Assembly: GCA_003313425.1 (NCBI GenBank)
Contig: NHZP01000006.1
Span: forward strand, 1,426,001 to 1,490,000
Reading direction: 5' to 3'
DNA: 64,000 bases
DNA from: Pseudopyrenochaeta lycopersici
Lineage: Eukaryota > Ascomycota > Dothideomycetes > Pleosporales > Pseudopyrenochaetaceae
Of the stretch, positions 46,318-57,256 are shown in pieces; position 1 is the first letter of the stretch; every line of letters begins with the position of its first letter. The position numbers and the translations under genes were made by a program. The notes under the pieces were generated by a model. That model had not been told where the DNA came from. It saw only the letters and a program-made list of their open reading frames with translations, and did not search any database.

Positions 46318-47342
46318 TCAGTCTTGATCCCACAAGGTTATTCTGAATAACGCCTCTTGCCCGGACATATCTCCAAAAACTCCCTTCCCCATTCTCTTTG
46401 CCTTGATCATACTTTCCGGCAACCTCACCAGACTATGTGGCCGCGGTGGCGCAAATCCAATATCTAGTTCATCTCTCAATTTATTCAACGACAAACCGGA
46501 CCGTTCGATCTTGTCTGCGATTTTCACTTCCTTTTCCTCGCTCTTCTTTTCTTTACCTGTTTTGCTCTTGTCAGAACCAGATCCAGTCTTGCTTGTCAGG
46601 GGCTTAGGCATGGTGGGTGACTTTGCGACTGGAGTTTTGGTTTGGGGAGGAGTAGCAGCTGCCATAACAGTGGAAGGCCAAGAGCCTTTCGCAATCGGTG
46701 CGGAGGCGGACTGCGGCAACGTATTGGACTCTTTCATGAATTTCATAGAGATTCTCTTCAATTTGGGTGATGGAGCGATTAATTGAGACCCAACAGACGA
46801 AGAGGACCCAGGATCAAGCGGTGAAATGGCTTGCTTATGTGGTTCGTTCAGCTGCAACTCAGGTCGGTGTGCAGGTTCGAGAGGTCTTGGTGAATTCCAG
46901 GGTAACGTGTGTGCAGCTATAGTTTCTTCATTCGGATAATTGTCCGATCGAATAACGGCCAAGAATTCACAATTCTGGATCGTGGGCGACATAGCCGCCC
47001 ATAACCATACCGGTAGTTGTATAATTGCTGTACAAGAGTTGCTCTCAAACAGACCAATAAGCTTCAACGAAGACTCCAAGCATGTAAAAAACTCCATCTT
47101 GAAAATATCCTTGGGCGACTGGCTAAGGAATATTCGCCACTGCTTCATTAAGATCTGTGCTGCTCCATCAAATGTGACCTTGATTAGCACGCGAGCAACA
47201 AAAGTGTCCAGTAAGATGCAGGAGTCTCATATAACGCTTGATGGAAAACTTGTGTAAGTATTTTCACACGTAATCCAGTAATCTCTCGAGAAAGCATACG
47301 ATACACGCCTGCGCTAGGCCTGAGATGACTTGCAACCTGCAT
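46318..47342 (-). CDS. Fungal protein of unknown function, head-to-head with the next gene
   Basis: I do not recognise this family. The main exon runs from 47225 to the TGA/TAG-type stop at 46318. The N-terminal 110 residues look folded (VARVLIKVTFDGAA, KMEFFTCLESSLKLIGLFES, QLPVWLWAAMSPTIQNCEF). The C-terminal half is Pro/Ser/Lys-rich with a basic-acidic stretch (KTGKEKKSEEKEVKIADK) and ends in MSGQEALFRITLWDQD. A possible first exon (47342-47300, MQVASHLRPSAGVY) joins across a 74-nt intron with a GTATGC donor but a poor GAG acceptor, giving 316 aa. Otherwise the start is the ATG at 47148. The putative first exon overlaps the putative first exon of the plus-strand gene, so at most one of these starts is likely right. 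Confidence 0.55.
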
Positions 47343-48129
47343 GATGTGCCATTAGCGGCGTAAAGATCACAAAGGGTACTCAGGGTCAGACCAAAAGGAG
47401 CTTTGGCTGATATGATAGCAGTCCTCCAGGCACAGCCGTGGGCGCAAAAGCTGGTTACGAATACAAGAACCAAGCAAACAACGGGGCAGTACGGATCGCG
47501 TATGGCTCAGTCACGACCTCTCGGCTGCAAGAGGTCAAGCAAGTCAGACGTTGGATGAACGACAATATCGAGAGCTTGGTGCGGCAATCAGACTTCGAGA
47601 CTATACAGGAGAAAGGGTTATGGGTGGTAACCAAGACATATAGTGCCAGACGCCGACGAATTGCTGTGATGAGCTCCAAGGGTCAGAGCGTGGCAGTGCA
47701 TACGGGTGTGAGGGCAACGAATGCTGCCGAACTGCAAGGATCAATGGAATGGTGGGACAGTGAGCAGAGTACTAGCGGGTGGATTACAAGCAAGGTTTGT
47801 TGGTCCTCTTCCATGGTTATTGACGGGCTAACGGCTTATAGAGTAACAAAGGCGAGAAGGGAATTATTCTATTCTTCACTGGAATCTGGTGGAAGCCAGG
47901 AGGCTGGTTCTCGAAGTCATGGATTATGGAAAAGAATAGTGTCCGGCAAAGCACACTGGATGGTAATTCCGAGGAAGTCCCAGCAGTGTATGTGGAGAAA
48001 GAAGAGCCACAAATGAATGAGAGCAAGGAGGAAGTGGTACTAGAATTACAGCCTGGGCTTGTAGGTCGCCCGGAAAGGGCTGATGGGTCAGGTCTCGATG
48101 GTTTGCCAATACATGACGACTTCTACTAA
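47325..48129 (+). CDS. Orphan fungal protein, possible gasdermin-like fragment
   Basis: Exons: 47325-47359 (tentative), 47419-47794 and 47842-48129; 699 nt, 232 aa. The 47-nt intron at 47795-47841 (GTTTGT donor, GGCTAAC branch, TATAG acceptor) is secure because it joins ITSK to SNKGEKGIILFF in frame. Order of elements: a short strand with NNGAVRIAYGSVTTSRL, a helix EVKQVRRWMNDNIESL, the segment EKGLWVVTKTYSA, a variable strand region, KGIILFFTGIWW, then an acidic tail ending LPIHDDFY. That order recalls the second half of gasdermin-type pore-forming domains known in fungi (RCD-1/HET-Q1 class). This is pattern memory, not an alignment. If so, roughly 90 N-terminal residues are missing or in unrecognised upstream exons. 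Otherwise function unknown. No protease gene lies next to it. Confidence 0.55.
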
Positions 48130-48318
48130 CCATAGGAAGACGAAAATGCAGATGAAATGAATTGGTGAAGAGGGTTTCAATATTTGCCATGAACTATATA
48201 TGTCTTTATACAATATGATATCTCGAGCAAACAATGACATTCATAATCTCTTCGAGGCTTTTTAAAGCGCCAAAACGCAAAGAAAAGCTCGTATCGATCC
48301 TTGACATCCGCTCCAACA

Positions 48319-49991
48319 TTATGCCAGGGCAGTTTGGTGTTCGCGAAGCGGAGCCTTGCGCCGCCTAAAGGCATTCCCAAAATGTTGAGAACGCTTAACG
48401 GCATTTCCAAAACGTTGGGAAAAGTGGAAGGTCCATATGGACAGCAGACATACCATTGTCATAGGAATAGTAACGGCAAGATAGTATCCAAATCCAGTAC
48501 CATAGAAATTATCGCCGGAGCGTTGAGGAAAAAAATAGGTTGAAAAAAGGGTCTAATTTGGGAATTTCAGTAGTGACGATGCTTGTAGCGTCAGAGGTAC
48601 CTACCGAAGTGAAAATCGCTGGAAGGAAGATGATGGCCGCAATCGCCGCACCTCGCGTGATGGCCTGATGCGAGTAACTTAGCTTCAGTCCATTCCATTC
48701 CAGAACTTCCATGCGAGAGCCTCGGTCGAGAGATTGCAGCGAGAAGAGCTATCAGTATTAGCCCAACGTAACGAGATGTACAAGCGGAATTCCTCACGTC
48801 CTTCGCTAATTTCCCAGCCGCTTCTTCCAAGTACTGAGCACGAGACCGTTGACGTTCAAAGGACGCGTATGCCCTCCGAGAATTCCGATATATCCAGAGA
48901 ACTAAGAGTTGCTTCAGATGCGTGGAATTGCTTGACGTCGTGTAATACTGATATGTTGGCAGTGATTTGCATCCTAGCGCGATGTATGTTCCGTTCAAGA
49001 TTACATACTGATTCAATGAAGTCATAGGGGTTCGGCCGATTGCCATCTATTTCGTCATCCGTTGGTCCTTGAAGGCGCGACTGCAAACAGCCTTTAGCAT
49101 ATCTGCAATATTTAATATAGCCGCAGACCGTACCCAATTCAGCTGCTGCTCAAAGCTGCTCAAGTATGAATGCCACCCTTCTTTGGCCAAGCCTGCGTAA
49201 ATCCTATAATTCATCTCCATTCGCTGTAAGGCCTTCGTTTTTGCGTCATGGGAAGAATCCTTTCGCCGAAATTGCGAGTTCAGATAAGATTCAAGTGGTC
49301 GCCATGGGTCAATGCAAGCAACAATTGTGGAACATTGCGTAATCTTTTTGAGAGAAACCCCAGAGCGGACTCTGCTCCATAAAACGGCGGGCAAGACATT
49401 GAAAGTGTTAGACAATTCATCGGTATCTGGTTGGGGTCGGTTGCGGCAGTGGAAGATCGAAGCTGCTATCTGGATCTCGCCATCATCTTTTCCAATGAAC
49501 TGAGCTACATTTGAGTTCAGGTTAGTTGCGTCGGTAGATAGCAACAGAGAGATGAATTCCGGCATGGGCTTGAGTTCCTGAACAATTATTTGCATCTCCT
49601 CAAATGTCATATGTACTTTGTAGCCATGGAGATTACTTAGGCCGAAGAAACTGAAGGATTCAGCATGCAGAAGCATATACAACATCATATCGACCTACAT
49701 GCTTAATGCCACCGAGTTTGTCACTGGTGAGCGGTATTGGCTGCTAGCATTGGCGAACAAATCGTACAAGTCACTGGTGGAGCGAAAGTCCGCGTCTATC
49801 ACAAATAGGTCTTCAGAGCCTTTCTGCGATACTAAGTCTGCTCTTTCGTCCGCGCGCGTGATAAATTGATTAGGCTGGTATTTGATATCGCCGTAATTGA
49901 AGTTCGTCTCGGAAGGGAAGTCAGGGATGTACGATCCCGCGGCACCGACATCTTTTCGTATGAAGGGTGGCGCCGTTTGCTTTGGGGGCAT
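48319..49991 (-). CDS. CorA-like membrane protein, multi-exon, one junction unresolved
   Basis: Exons rebuilt by phase: 49991-49699, 49650-49134, 49080 to about 48945, an unresolved change of frame, about 48833-48798 (possibly longer upstream), 48748-48605 and 48552-48319. Introns at 49651-49698 (GTAGGT), 49081-49133 (GTACGG), 48749-48797 (GTGAGG) and 48553-48604 (GTAGGT) all preserve frame. The first removes an in-frame TAG at 49695-49697. The joined protein has a soluble N-terminal half, a long helix (ERNIHRARMQITANIS), and two C-terminal membrane segments (AAIAAIIFLPAIFTSTLFS and YYLAVTIPMTMVCLLSIW). This is the layout of fungal CorA-like proteins, which lack a proven Mg2+ transport role. 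Between 48833 and 48945 the frame must shift by +1 and I found no good intron; a frameshift is possible, making this a pseudogene. Confidence 0.65.
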
Positions 49992-50485
49992 GGTGACGAG
50001 GAATGCAAACCGCTGTTCGTTAGGGTTGCGGGAAAGGAGAGCGATGAAATTCAGCCTTGCTGTCCCGCCGGCCAGAGTGATGAGCCAACTCGGCTGCGAT
50101 CATGAGCAGTCATTGGTGGACGCAAAGTCAAGGAAGTAATGGTGTACAAACCGTACGTGGCTCAGGGCTGCACAAGGCTGTCACTGATTTCCTGCGAAGT
50201 AGACATGATATTAAGACAGAAAGGACGAACACGACTACACAAAGTACCTAAATGGGGGAAGAAAAAATTACCCATGACTTAGCTAGCATTTCACAGTGGA
50301 TTTGCTCTGGAGAGGAGTTGGGAGTACGAGCCTCGTGAATGAGGGTTCAGTGGTTGGCCAAAGCTCCTACCCTCTCCCAAGCCGAGGTCCGCGATTGATG
50401 GTCTCAATAACGCGCCGATTGTGATAAACCAAACCACCCCCTTCCCTCTCCACTATCTTCCCACTCTTTGCGCCAGCTGTCTACG
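49992..50485. other. Intergenic region, divergent promoters
   Basis: About 490 bases between the divergent CorA-like and PEX10 starts. No other feature seen. Confidence 0.5.
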
Positions 50486-51628
50486 ATGGCAACCTCGACG
50501 CGCTTTGCCTACCCATATGCCGCCTCCCCGGATATAATACGCTCCCACCAAAAAGACGCTTACTTCTCTGGTGTCCTGCACGAACAGCTTTCCACCCTAT
50601 TGCGCAAACTATACGGCGCACGCTTCGCACACACATATCTCTCTGAGTCACGTGTGGCTGGAGAATTGCTATACCTTGGTCTCACAACCGCAATCGGCAA
50701 CAGAACATTAGGCGAGGAGTACACCGATATCGTGCAGGTGGAAAGTGAGAGTGGAAGACTGCCAGCATTGGGCAGGAGATCAGGATATATTTTAGGATGC
50801 ATCTTGGGACCATATTTACTGGGAAGACTGCTTCCAAAGTTGAGGAGAAGACTAAAAGCGAAACTGGAGGCAAATCAGCGCGCGTACGGGAGACAGATGG
50901 CGAGGGCGCAACAACAAGCGAAAGAGAGTGGAAGTAACAAAAGCATATCAAAACCGCTGGGCATGCGGATACAAAAGTACATTCTCGAAAATCTAGACAC
51001 AATCACATCGCCATCATCCGTATACGCGCTCTCACTAGCAACATTCTACTTCTCCGGGAGCTATTATCACCTCTCAAAACGAATATGGGGCCTGCGCTAC
51101 ATTTTCACCCGACAAGTGCAAGAAAGTGACCAGCGCGTGGGCTACGAAGTCCTCGGCGTACTCCTGGTCCTTCAAATGGCAGTACAAGGCTACCTGCATC
51201 TTCACAGCACCCTCACCAGCTCGTCCACTGGCGTCGCTGGTGGCCACGCAACGGGCACATCTGCTCTTGTTGGCGGCGGCGCAGAGGTATCCCTGGATCC
51301 GAACGCATACAGCGCTAACAATGCGCTGCTTTTTGACGCCTCTGCTGCGCTCCCTACACCCCCGCCTTCAGACCTTCAGAAGTGGACGCATACACCTGCT
51401 GCAGATAAGCCGCATTATGAGCTTACAAATGAGGAGACGATGGGATGGATAGGGGGAGGGACTAGGAAATGTACACTGTGCCTGGATGAGATGAAGGACC
51501 CGAGTGTGACGACGTGTGGGCATGTATTCTGCTGGACTTGTATCAGCGACTGGGCGAGAGAAAAGCCCGAGTGCCCACTTTGTAGGCAGAGTTGCCTGGT
51601 GCAGCATGTGCTACCACTAAGAGGCTGA
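50486..51628 (+). CDS. PEX10: Peroxisome biogenesis E3 ligase Pex10
   Basis: RING-type peroxin of the Pex2-Pex10-Pex12 ubiquitin ligase complex in the peroxisomal membrane, required for Pex5 recycling and matrix protein import. A single exon of 1143 nt, 380 aa. The N-terminus FAYPYAASPDIIRSHQKDAYF is the classic Pex10 opening. The conserved membrane region includes RRSGYILGCILGPYLLGRLLPKL and YFSGSYYHLSKRIWGLRY. The C-terminal C3HC4 RING reads CTLC..TTCGHVFCWTCISDWAREKPECPLC, with all ligands present. The start is the ATG at 50486 (six codons after a non-ATG frame opening). Strong housekeeping content among accessory genes makes it a useful synteny anchor. Confidence 0.96.
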   Translation: MATSTRFAYPYAASPDIIRSHQKDAYFSGVLHEQLSTLLRKLYGARFAHTYLSESRVAGELLYLGLTTAIGNRTLGEEYTDIVQVESESGRLPALGRRSGYILGCILGPYLLGRLLPKLRRRLKAKLEANQRAYGRQMARAQQQAKESGSNKSISKPLGMRIQKYILENLDTITSPSSVYALSLATFYFSGSYYHLSKRIWGLRYIFTRQVQESDQRVGYEVLGVLLVLQMAVQGYLHLHSTLTSSSTGVAGGHATGTSALVGGGAEVSLDPNAYSANNALLFDASAALPTPPPSDLQKWTHTPAADKPHYELTNEETMGWIGGGTRKCTLCLDEMKDPSVTTCGHVFCWTCISDWAREKPECPLCRQSCLVQHVLPLRG

Positions 51629-51984
51629 GTATTATAATCTACTTCATCTGCCATACAGGGTGGTTCTGCCGCGATTGCTTTGATGCTTGCTTTTTGTCTT
51701 ACAGGGTAAGTTGGGCCACGCCTCCGCATTATGGGTCGTGAGGGACGGCCCTTCAGCCTCGTTCCTTGACCCAGATCCTTTCGACGCGTTTACGTTATTG
51801 TCCCACAGACTTGATTTCTTTACTTTCGAATGCCCTGCTTTTTGTTTCTGTGAAGCTCTTGTGTGAGAGTCTGACAAAGCATTGACAGCTACTGAGGGGC
51901 GCACAATTTTTGGTGTAACGTCGACGCGTCGCGACGCGCCATCCCCCTCCAACCCATTCTCTCTTTTCCCACAAGCTCGCAATC
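51629..51984. other. Intergenic region
   Basis: About 355 bases between PEX10 and the next plus-strand gene. Nothing recognised. Confidence 0.4.
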
Positions 51985-53727
51985 ATGGCCAAAAAAACTC
52001 CACCAAAATACTATGCCGTTCATCTGCCAGCTCATCATCGCGGCGTGTATCACACGTGGCAGGAAGTCCAGCCGCGTATCAAAAAGCAGGGCAAGACAGA
52101 ATGTAAAAGCTTTCGCACTTATGAAGAGGCTGTATACTTTTCTCAACATGGACAAAATAACGTCACCCAAAATGGACCATCGGACCCTTCGAGAGGCCCT
52201 TTGCGAACATTACGTCAGTCGCCAATGCGATCGCACACGAACACGCCTCGTTCTCACACCTTAATAAAGACGGAATGCAAAGATGGTGCCACGAAAATAG
52301 TCGATAAGATAGTTAATAAGATGGACAATGTACAGGAGCCTGAAGTTTCTATCAATGAAAGGAATATGACTAATGGAAGGAATGTCGAAGGCATTGATTT
52401 TGAGGATGGGCTTGCGAACTTTTACGCTGTTCTCAGGGGCAGGAAACCTGGTATTTATGAGTCCTGGAATGAAGATGGTGGAGCAAAGGAACAGGTGCAT
52501 CATTTCAGCGATCCCGTTTATGAAAAATTCGACGATCTCACAGCTGCTGTCAATTACATGAGCTATCATGGCATTTCTCTTTCCGAAGTTCGCTATTTTC
52601 GAAGGACTTTCAAACTACAGCCCAACTTTACTCCGCAACCTACCGCATCGTTCAATGACGAGTTCAAGCGTTTCGCTGCCACACAAAAATGGGAGTCCCA
52701 AGAGCATCTACGCAAAGCGAAGATTGATGCTATTCGCGACGAGCTCATCCACCATTGCTTACCTGGAGGCATCACTGTCGATCAGGAAGATGATGAGGAG
52801 GGTATAATCTTAACGGAAGATCAGTCGCTCCATATTTATCAGGAGATGTGCCGAATAGCGGGAAAATCTGTTCACAACGATATCGACGCCTGCATTCTAG
52901 AACTGAAACGGCCTCCTTTTGTCAACATTTTGGACTTTGTCGATACTTTTCGTACCGGCGAACAAGTCCACACCTTCACAAGCTGGAAGGCTTTTGTCAA
53001 GTACACTTATAAAGATCGCATAATTGATGTGACCTACGCGAAGCAGAATGAGTTCTTAGCCCCACTCCTGCAGAATCTAAAAAAAGGACCTGGTACCATT
53101 GATCCGAGGAAGTTCAGGCGAGGCATTATGGCGAGGAGGGCCGCAAGAATGCGTGAGCGCGAGAGAAATGATATTTCAGTCAAACGTGAGCCTCTGAGCA
53201 CAATCACGGAGGTACCGTGCCTCTCGCCTCCAGCCTCAGAGTTTTCGCTGTCCAGATCTCCTACGCCTTCCCCAGAACTTCAACCTAAATTGGAAAGTTC
53301 ATCACTACCGACCGACAGGTTCATAATCCCATCCAGCTCTCCTATACGTACTCCAGATATTCTACCAAAGATGGAAGATTTACCCTCACCGAGCAACAGA
53401 TTCATACTCTCCTTTAGCTCTCCCGCCCCGGTTTCAGCTCCTATGACGCCAAATTTGGATCATCGTCCTCCAGCATCCCCTCAGCCTCCGATCAAGCTCG
53501 AACAGTCAAGTCAAGCAATGCCGACACTTCCAATCCTTACACCCAGGGTTGCTCAAATTGTAGTCAATCAAGTGGCTCCAGTTGTGTCAACAACTTCGCC
53601 TGATATACAGCCCTGCGCTTCTACAAAGCGAAAACGTAACAACGATGCAATCGAGCCTTCTCATGAGCAATCTGGGACGCAGGCTACAAAGCGAAGAAAG
53701 ACGCATTTCGATTGTACAACAATGTAG
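51985..53727 (+). CDS. Protein with two RNase H1 N-terminal (viroplasmin-like) domains, no RNase H
   Basis: Single exon, 1743 nt, 580 aa. Residues about 7-55 (KYYAVHLPAHHRGVYHTW..SFRTYEEAVYF) and 140-195 (NFYAVLRGRKPGIYESW..DDLTAAVNYM) each match the RNase H1 N-terminal fold (Pfam caulimovirus viroplasmin type), which binds RNA/DNA hybrids. A fungal middle domain follows (ASFNDEFKRFAATQKWE.., IYQEMCRIAG.., FVNILDFVDTFRTG), seen with such domains in other ascomycetes. The C-terminal 200 residues are disordered, Pro/Ser-rich with several VKREP/IKLEQ-type short motifs and a KRKRNN nuclear-like signal near the end. No RNase H catalytic D-E-D-D domain is present. A nuclear nucleic-acid-binding role is inferred; the real function is unknown. 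Confidence 0.8.
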   Translation: MAKKTPPKYYAVHLPAHHRGVYHTWQEVQPRIKKQGKTECKSFRTYEEAVYFSQHGQNNVTQNGPSDPSRGPLRTLRQSPMRSHTNTPRSHTLIKTECKDGATKIVDKIVNKMDNVQEPEVSINERNMTNGRNVEGIDFEDGLANFYAVLRGRKPGIYESWNEDGGAKEQVHHFSDPVYEKFDDLTAAVNYMSYHGISLSEVRYFRRTFKLQPNFTPQPTASFNDEFKRFAATQKWESQEHLRKAKIDAIRDELIHHCLPGGITVDQEDDEEGIILTEDQSLHIYQEMCRIAGKSVHNDIDACILELKRPPFVNILDFVDTFRTGEQVHTFTSWKAFVKYTYKDRIIDVTYAKQNEFLAPLLQNLKKGPGTIDPRKFRRGIMARRAARMRERERNDISVKREPLSTITEVPCLSPPASEFSLSRSPTPSPELQPKLESSSLPTDRFIIPSSSPIRTPDILPKMEDLPSPSNRFILSFSSPAPVSAPMTPNLDHRPPASPQPPIKLEQSSQAMPTLPILTPRVAQIVVNQVAPVVSTTSPDIQPCASTKRKRNNDAIEPSHEQSGTQATKRRKTHFDCTTM

Positions 53728-54804
53728 GAGGCATCAAGTGCTTCTTCCCGAGCGGTATAACACACAGATTTAATCTATATGGCCTCTTTCCCTCTTTGAC
53801 TCGATTCTCATGTAACCACAATGAGGCTCAGACTTTTTGGGTGCGTTGCGATGAGTGGCCAAGAGCTCAGAGCGTCTGCGCTTGTCAGATGATGCTTACA
53901 AAGTGTCTGAAGACATCCATGATGCGATAAGAACCTAACACTTTAGGAACGAAACACTGAAAGCGTCGTGGCAATATTAAAATCTGTCATAGGACAGAAA
54001 AAACGCGAGGCCAGGGATGTTTACAACAGGTCTGGCGGTCCAGATTCCCCTTTTAACCTTGGTTATCACCTCTGGTGTAATTGTAAATTTGCAAGCATAT
54101 AACCAGAAATATTTTACTTCAACCAGGATATAGTAGTATTGCTTTTATGACCTCGCCCAACATGTAGTTTATCAGCCCAGCAACAGTTCGCCACGCGTCC
54201 TGCAAGTCTTGCCTATATTAAGAGTCTCACCTGCGGGGAAGGCAAGCCAGAAGGCTATGCTGACTCTGTAGGAACCTCGCAATTGGCAATCATTGCTGCG
54301 AGTATGCATAAGGCTCCGAGGTGCGGGGACGTCGGTGTCCAAAGCTGTGGTGATGATCCATACAGATAGATTCCAAGATAGCCAAGAGCGCCACCTGGGG
54401 CCGAACCACCACACTCGATGGGAGCCCGTTCATACATTTGATAAATTGGGAAGATATTATTTGCTGGGTTTCTCATGGTCATGAAGCCTGATTGGGAATA
54501 TTTCGGGTTGATAGTCGTTGTATGAAGGGCATTACTCTATAAAGAGTCGGGTTGCTCGCATGAAGGATATCGACTTAATTTTTCCAGTCTTGTACACCAA
54601 AAGACCGCATTATCAACCAACTTGACACCTTCGTTGACTAAACTCCAGCCTTGTCAAGCACGATCACTGTACTGAGATACGCAGTATCGTCTGAACGTAT
54701 TACTTCCCATAACGATTACAAGACGAAGGCAGAGAACATATTTAAAGCTTCATCTAAATCTATTACACCGACCTCTACCCTGTAGATACACATATCTGCC
54801 CATC
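53728..54804. other. AT-rich intergenic region, no gene supported
   Basis: About 1.1 kb of AT-rich DNA. Short open frames only; no RNA gene or transposon end recognised. Confidence 0.5.
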
Positions 54805-57256
54805 ATGAACCCGGTGTACTCCCGCGAGATGGCATACTCGGCTGTTCCAAAGGCCTTCCAGGGGGATCAGGTTCATCAACCTTTTGTTGAATATAATGTT
54901 ACACACAACGGCGAGAAGCCAAAACTGGCCATCGGTACGAAACTATCAAAAAAGGAGTGTTTAGTACACTTTATGGGTTTGCTCATGACTGGTATTGTCA
55001 TTTACCTTCATGCAAAGGACATTTATTGGGTGGATCTTGGTGACGACGGCAAACTTTCTATCAATGTGTCACTCAAGTACTTGCAATTTGTTGCCAAGTT
55101 GCACGAAGTCGTCATGATAGCATCGATTTCGTTGGTTCTTTTGTTCTTCCTGCACAACCGCCTTCTCAAGCGAGGTATTCCATTCTGCTATCTCGACGCG
55201 CCCTACATGATAGGTGCCGGCGGTGGTGCTGGCCTTCTCATTACGAAAAGATTCTGGTCTCCATGGCGTCAGACTACGTGTGTCTTCTTTGGACTCATGC
55301 TGTGTATTTTATTCACTTTGGCCCTGGCTCCGTCATCAGCTATCGCCATGATTCCGGTTCTCCGCCACTGGCCTGTCAAAGATCCATATGATGCAGGTAT
55401 GTGGATATAATTGCATGGTACTATTGAGCAACTCGGCTGTAGGCTTCTCCATGAGGTTATTGAACCCATTGAGAAAGTATCGGCTAGCTTTCGCCCCTTC
55501 CTGTCCCTTCTCTTGGTTTCTCATTGATTAGTACAGACTAGCAAAATCGGGGTCTAGGCAATGGCGACAATTTGAAAGTATACTTCAATCTTCCAAGGGA
55601 AGAGCCTGGCCACACTCGTTTGCCCAATCCTTGGCCCACCGTTGAGCCGGACGAAGGATGGCCTGAGAGAATTGGAGCAGAATGCTCTAACTCAATGGTT
55701 GCACCTAGTCGTGACTGTCATACTGGCGGATTGAGTCAGATCAGTCAGTGGGCAGACGGAAACCTTCTGGTAGGCTCTTCAAGTAATCTTACTATGAACG
55801 AGATTACAAATTTCGAGCGTCTGTTGGTGTCCCATCCACTCAAGTCCAAAGAGGGTGCATTCCATAAGATCGTTTTCCGTCGAGTAACTACTACGCCCAC
55901 GTCCTTCAGTAATAACGCCATTGGGGGGTTTTGGGCTTATCTGAGGAATCAGGGAGCTGGAAAGATAATCACTGATCCGAAGTATTTGACACCCATGCTC
56001 AAGTCGACGGCGAATTCGACCGTTTATCAGCCGATCCTGTACTCGCAATGCTACTCCGATATTCACTATGTAAACAACGCCAGCCTGCCAAGTATCACGT
56101 TTGACCTACTTCAGGCACCCTGGGGTGACAACCTGAAGACTGATGACTTCAATCTGTCGTCAGAGAGCGACGTACTCGAGGATCTAACCTCTCCACGAGC
56201 GCGTTTTAGATGGAACAAAGCTAGTACAATGTCCACTACGAGCATCACTGTTATACCAGTTGAAGTCCCCGATGCTACCGGAGAGCGATTTCAAGTCTCA
56301 CTTATTGTGGCTTGCTTGTTTGATGCTCGATGGGCTTCTTCGACCATAACGCTCAAGCCGAGATCATCATTTCTCATCGAGACCAATATCACCGACTTTA
56401 ACGTTTTCGAAGAGGATAACATAAAACAGAAATACGGCTCCAAAAACCGGTTTAAGCGGGATTTGGGTATTTCTGAGCTGGTTGAATACCCAGAAGGCTG
56501 GCTCACTGGCTTCAATTTTGATACAGAGGGAGGGGGGTACAGGATATCTAAGATGGCCGCTCAATTTGATGGCTTTGTCGATGAAACTAGACATGGCAAC
56601 CGACACTTTATGTTCAACGAACTAGGCGCATCCGAAACTATCAATTTCACTGACTATCAAAGCAAAGTGACGGACTTTGTTGGCACATTTCAAAGTATGT
56701 GGATTACAGATGGCATGGCCCGATTTGGGGCACGTATATGGCTACCTTTTGTTGAAGTTCATTCGGAAAACAAGTCTTTGGAGTACATAAACCCCCTGGG
56801 TTCAAGCTGGTTATCGAAAACCAACTCCCCAGAGCACATCTTCCTTGATGGGACGAAAAAGATTCCGATTCCATGGAGTTCGCGGCGTTCAGGTACGGCT
56901 ACGGCTACGGCTTTCGATCCGGCGATACTAGCAAGAGCATTTACCTTGCCATATCGATCCTTGGTTTGTATGTTGTCATCACCATCTGCTATGGCGTAAT
57001 CATTTTTTGCTCCCGTTGTTTTGGAAAATACATACGTAGCCAATCATGGGAGTATATACCAAATCTTGTGGCACTGGCAGAGAATTCTCAAATGTCAAAT
57101 CATCTCTCTGGCACTAGCGCAGGTATAAATTCAAAACAAACATGGAGGCTCAATGTCAAGGTGAGGGTTATGGACGACGAGAAGCTGAGTCTCGTGTTCA
57201 TGAAGCCGGGGGAAGACGTTGGTGAGCTGCCGCGTGTCGAGAAGGAGTGTGACTAG
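54805..57256 (+). CDS. Fungal multi-pass membrane protein with large ectodomain; frame break near 3' end
   Basis: Unknown function; resembles the large membrane proteins of no assigned role common in Pezizomycotina. Exon 1 (54805-55396) encodes three or four membrane segments (HFMGLLMTGIVIYLHA, VVMIASISLVLLFFLH, TTCVFFGLMLCILFTLAL). Intron 55397-55557 (GTATGT donor, GTCTAG acceptor) joins PYDAG to NGDNLKVYFNLP; an internal small exon around 55445-55490 is possible. The ectodomain (about 450 residues, N-glycosylation sites such as NSTV, NASL, NLT) follows. Near 56800-56880 the frame must change to reach the last membrane segment (SIYLAISILGLYVVITICYGVIIF) and cytosolic tail ending at 57256. 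Candidate solutions are an intron with a GTTCAA donor near 56802 or a one-base deletion at the tandem GATTCCGATTCC (56861-56872). Confidence 0.6.

Noticed and set aside
46403..47257. Plus-strand frames opposite the minus orphan gene
   Set aside because: Broken into two frames by stops, while the minus strand is open for over 900 nt and more protein-like.
47264..47473. Minus-strand 69-codon frame with hydrophobic content
   Set aside because: Its frame does not join to the downstream minus exon in phase; a different frame with an ATG at 47342 does.
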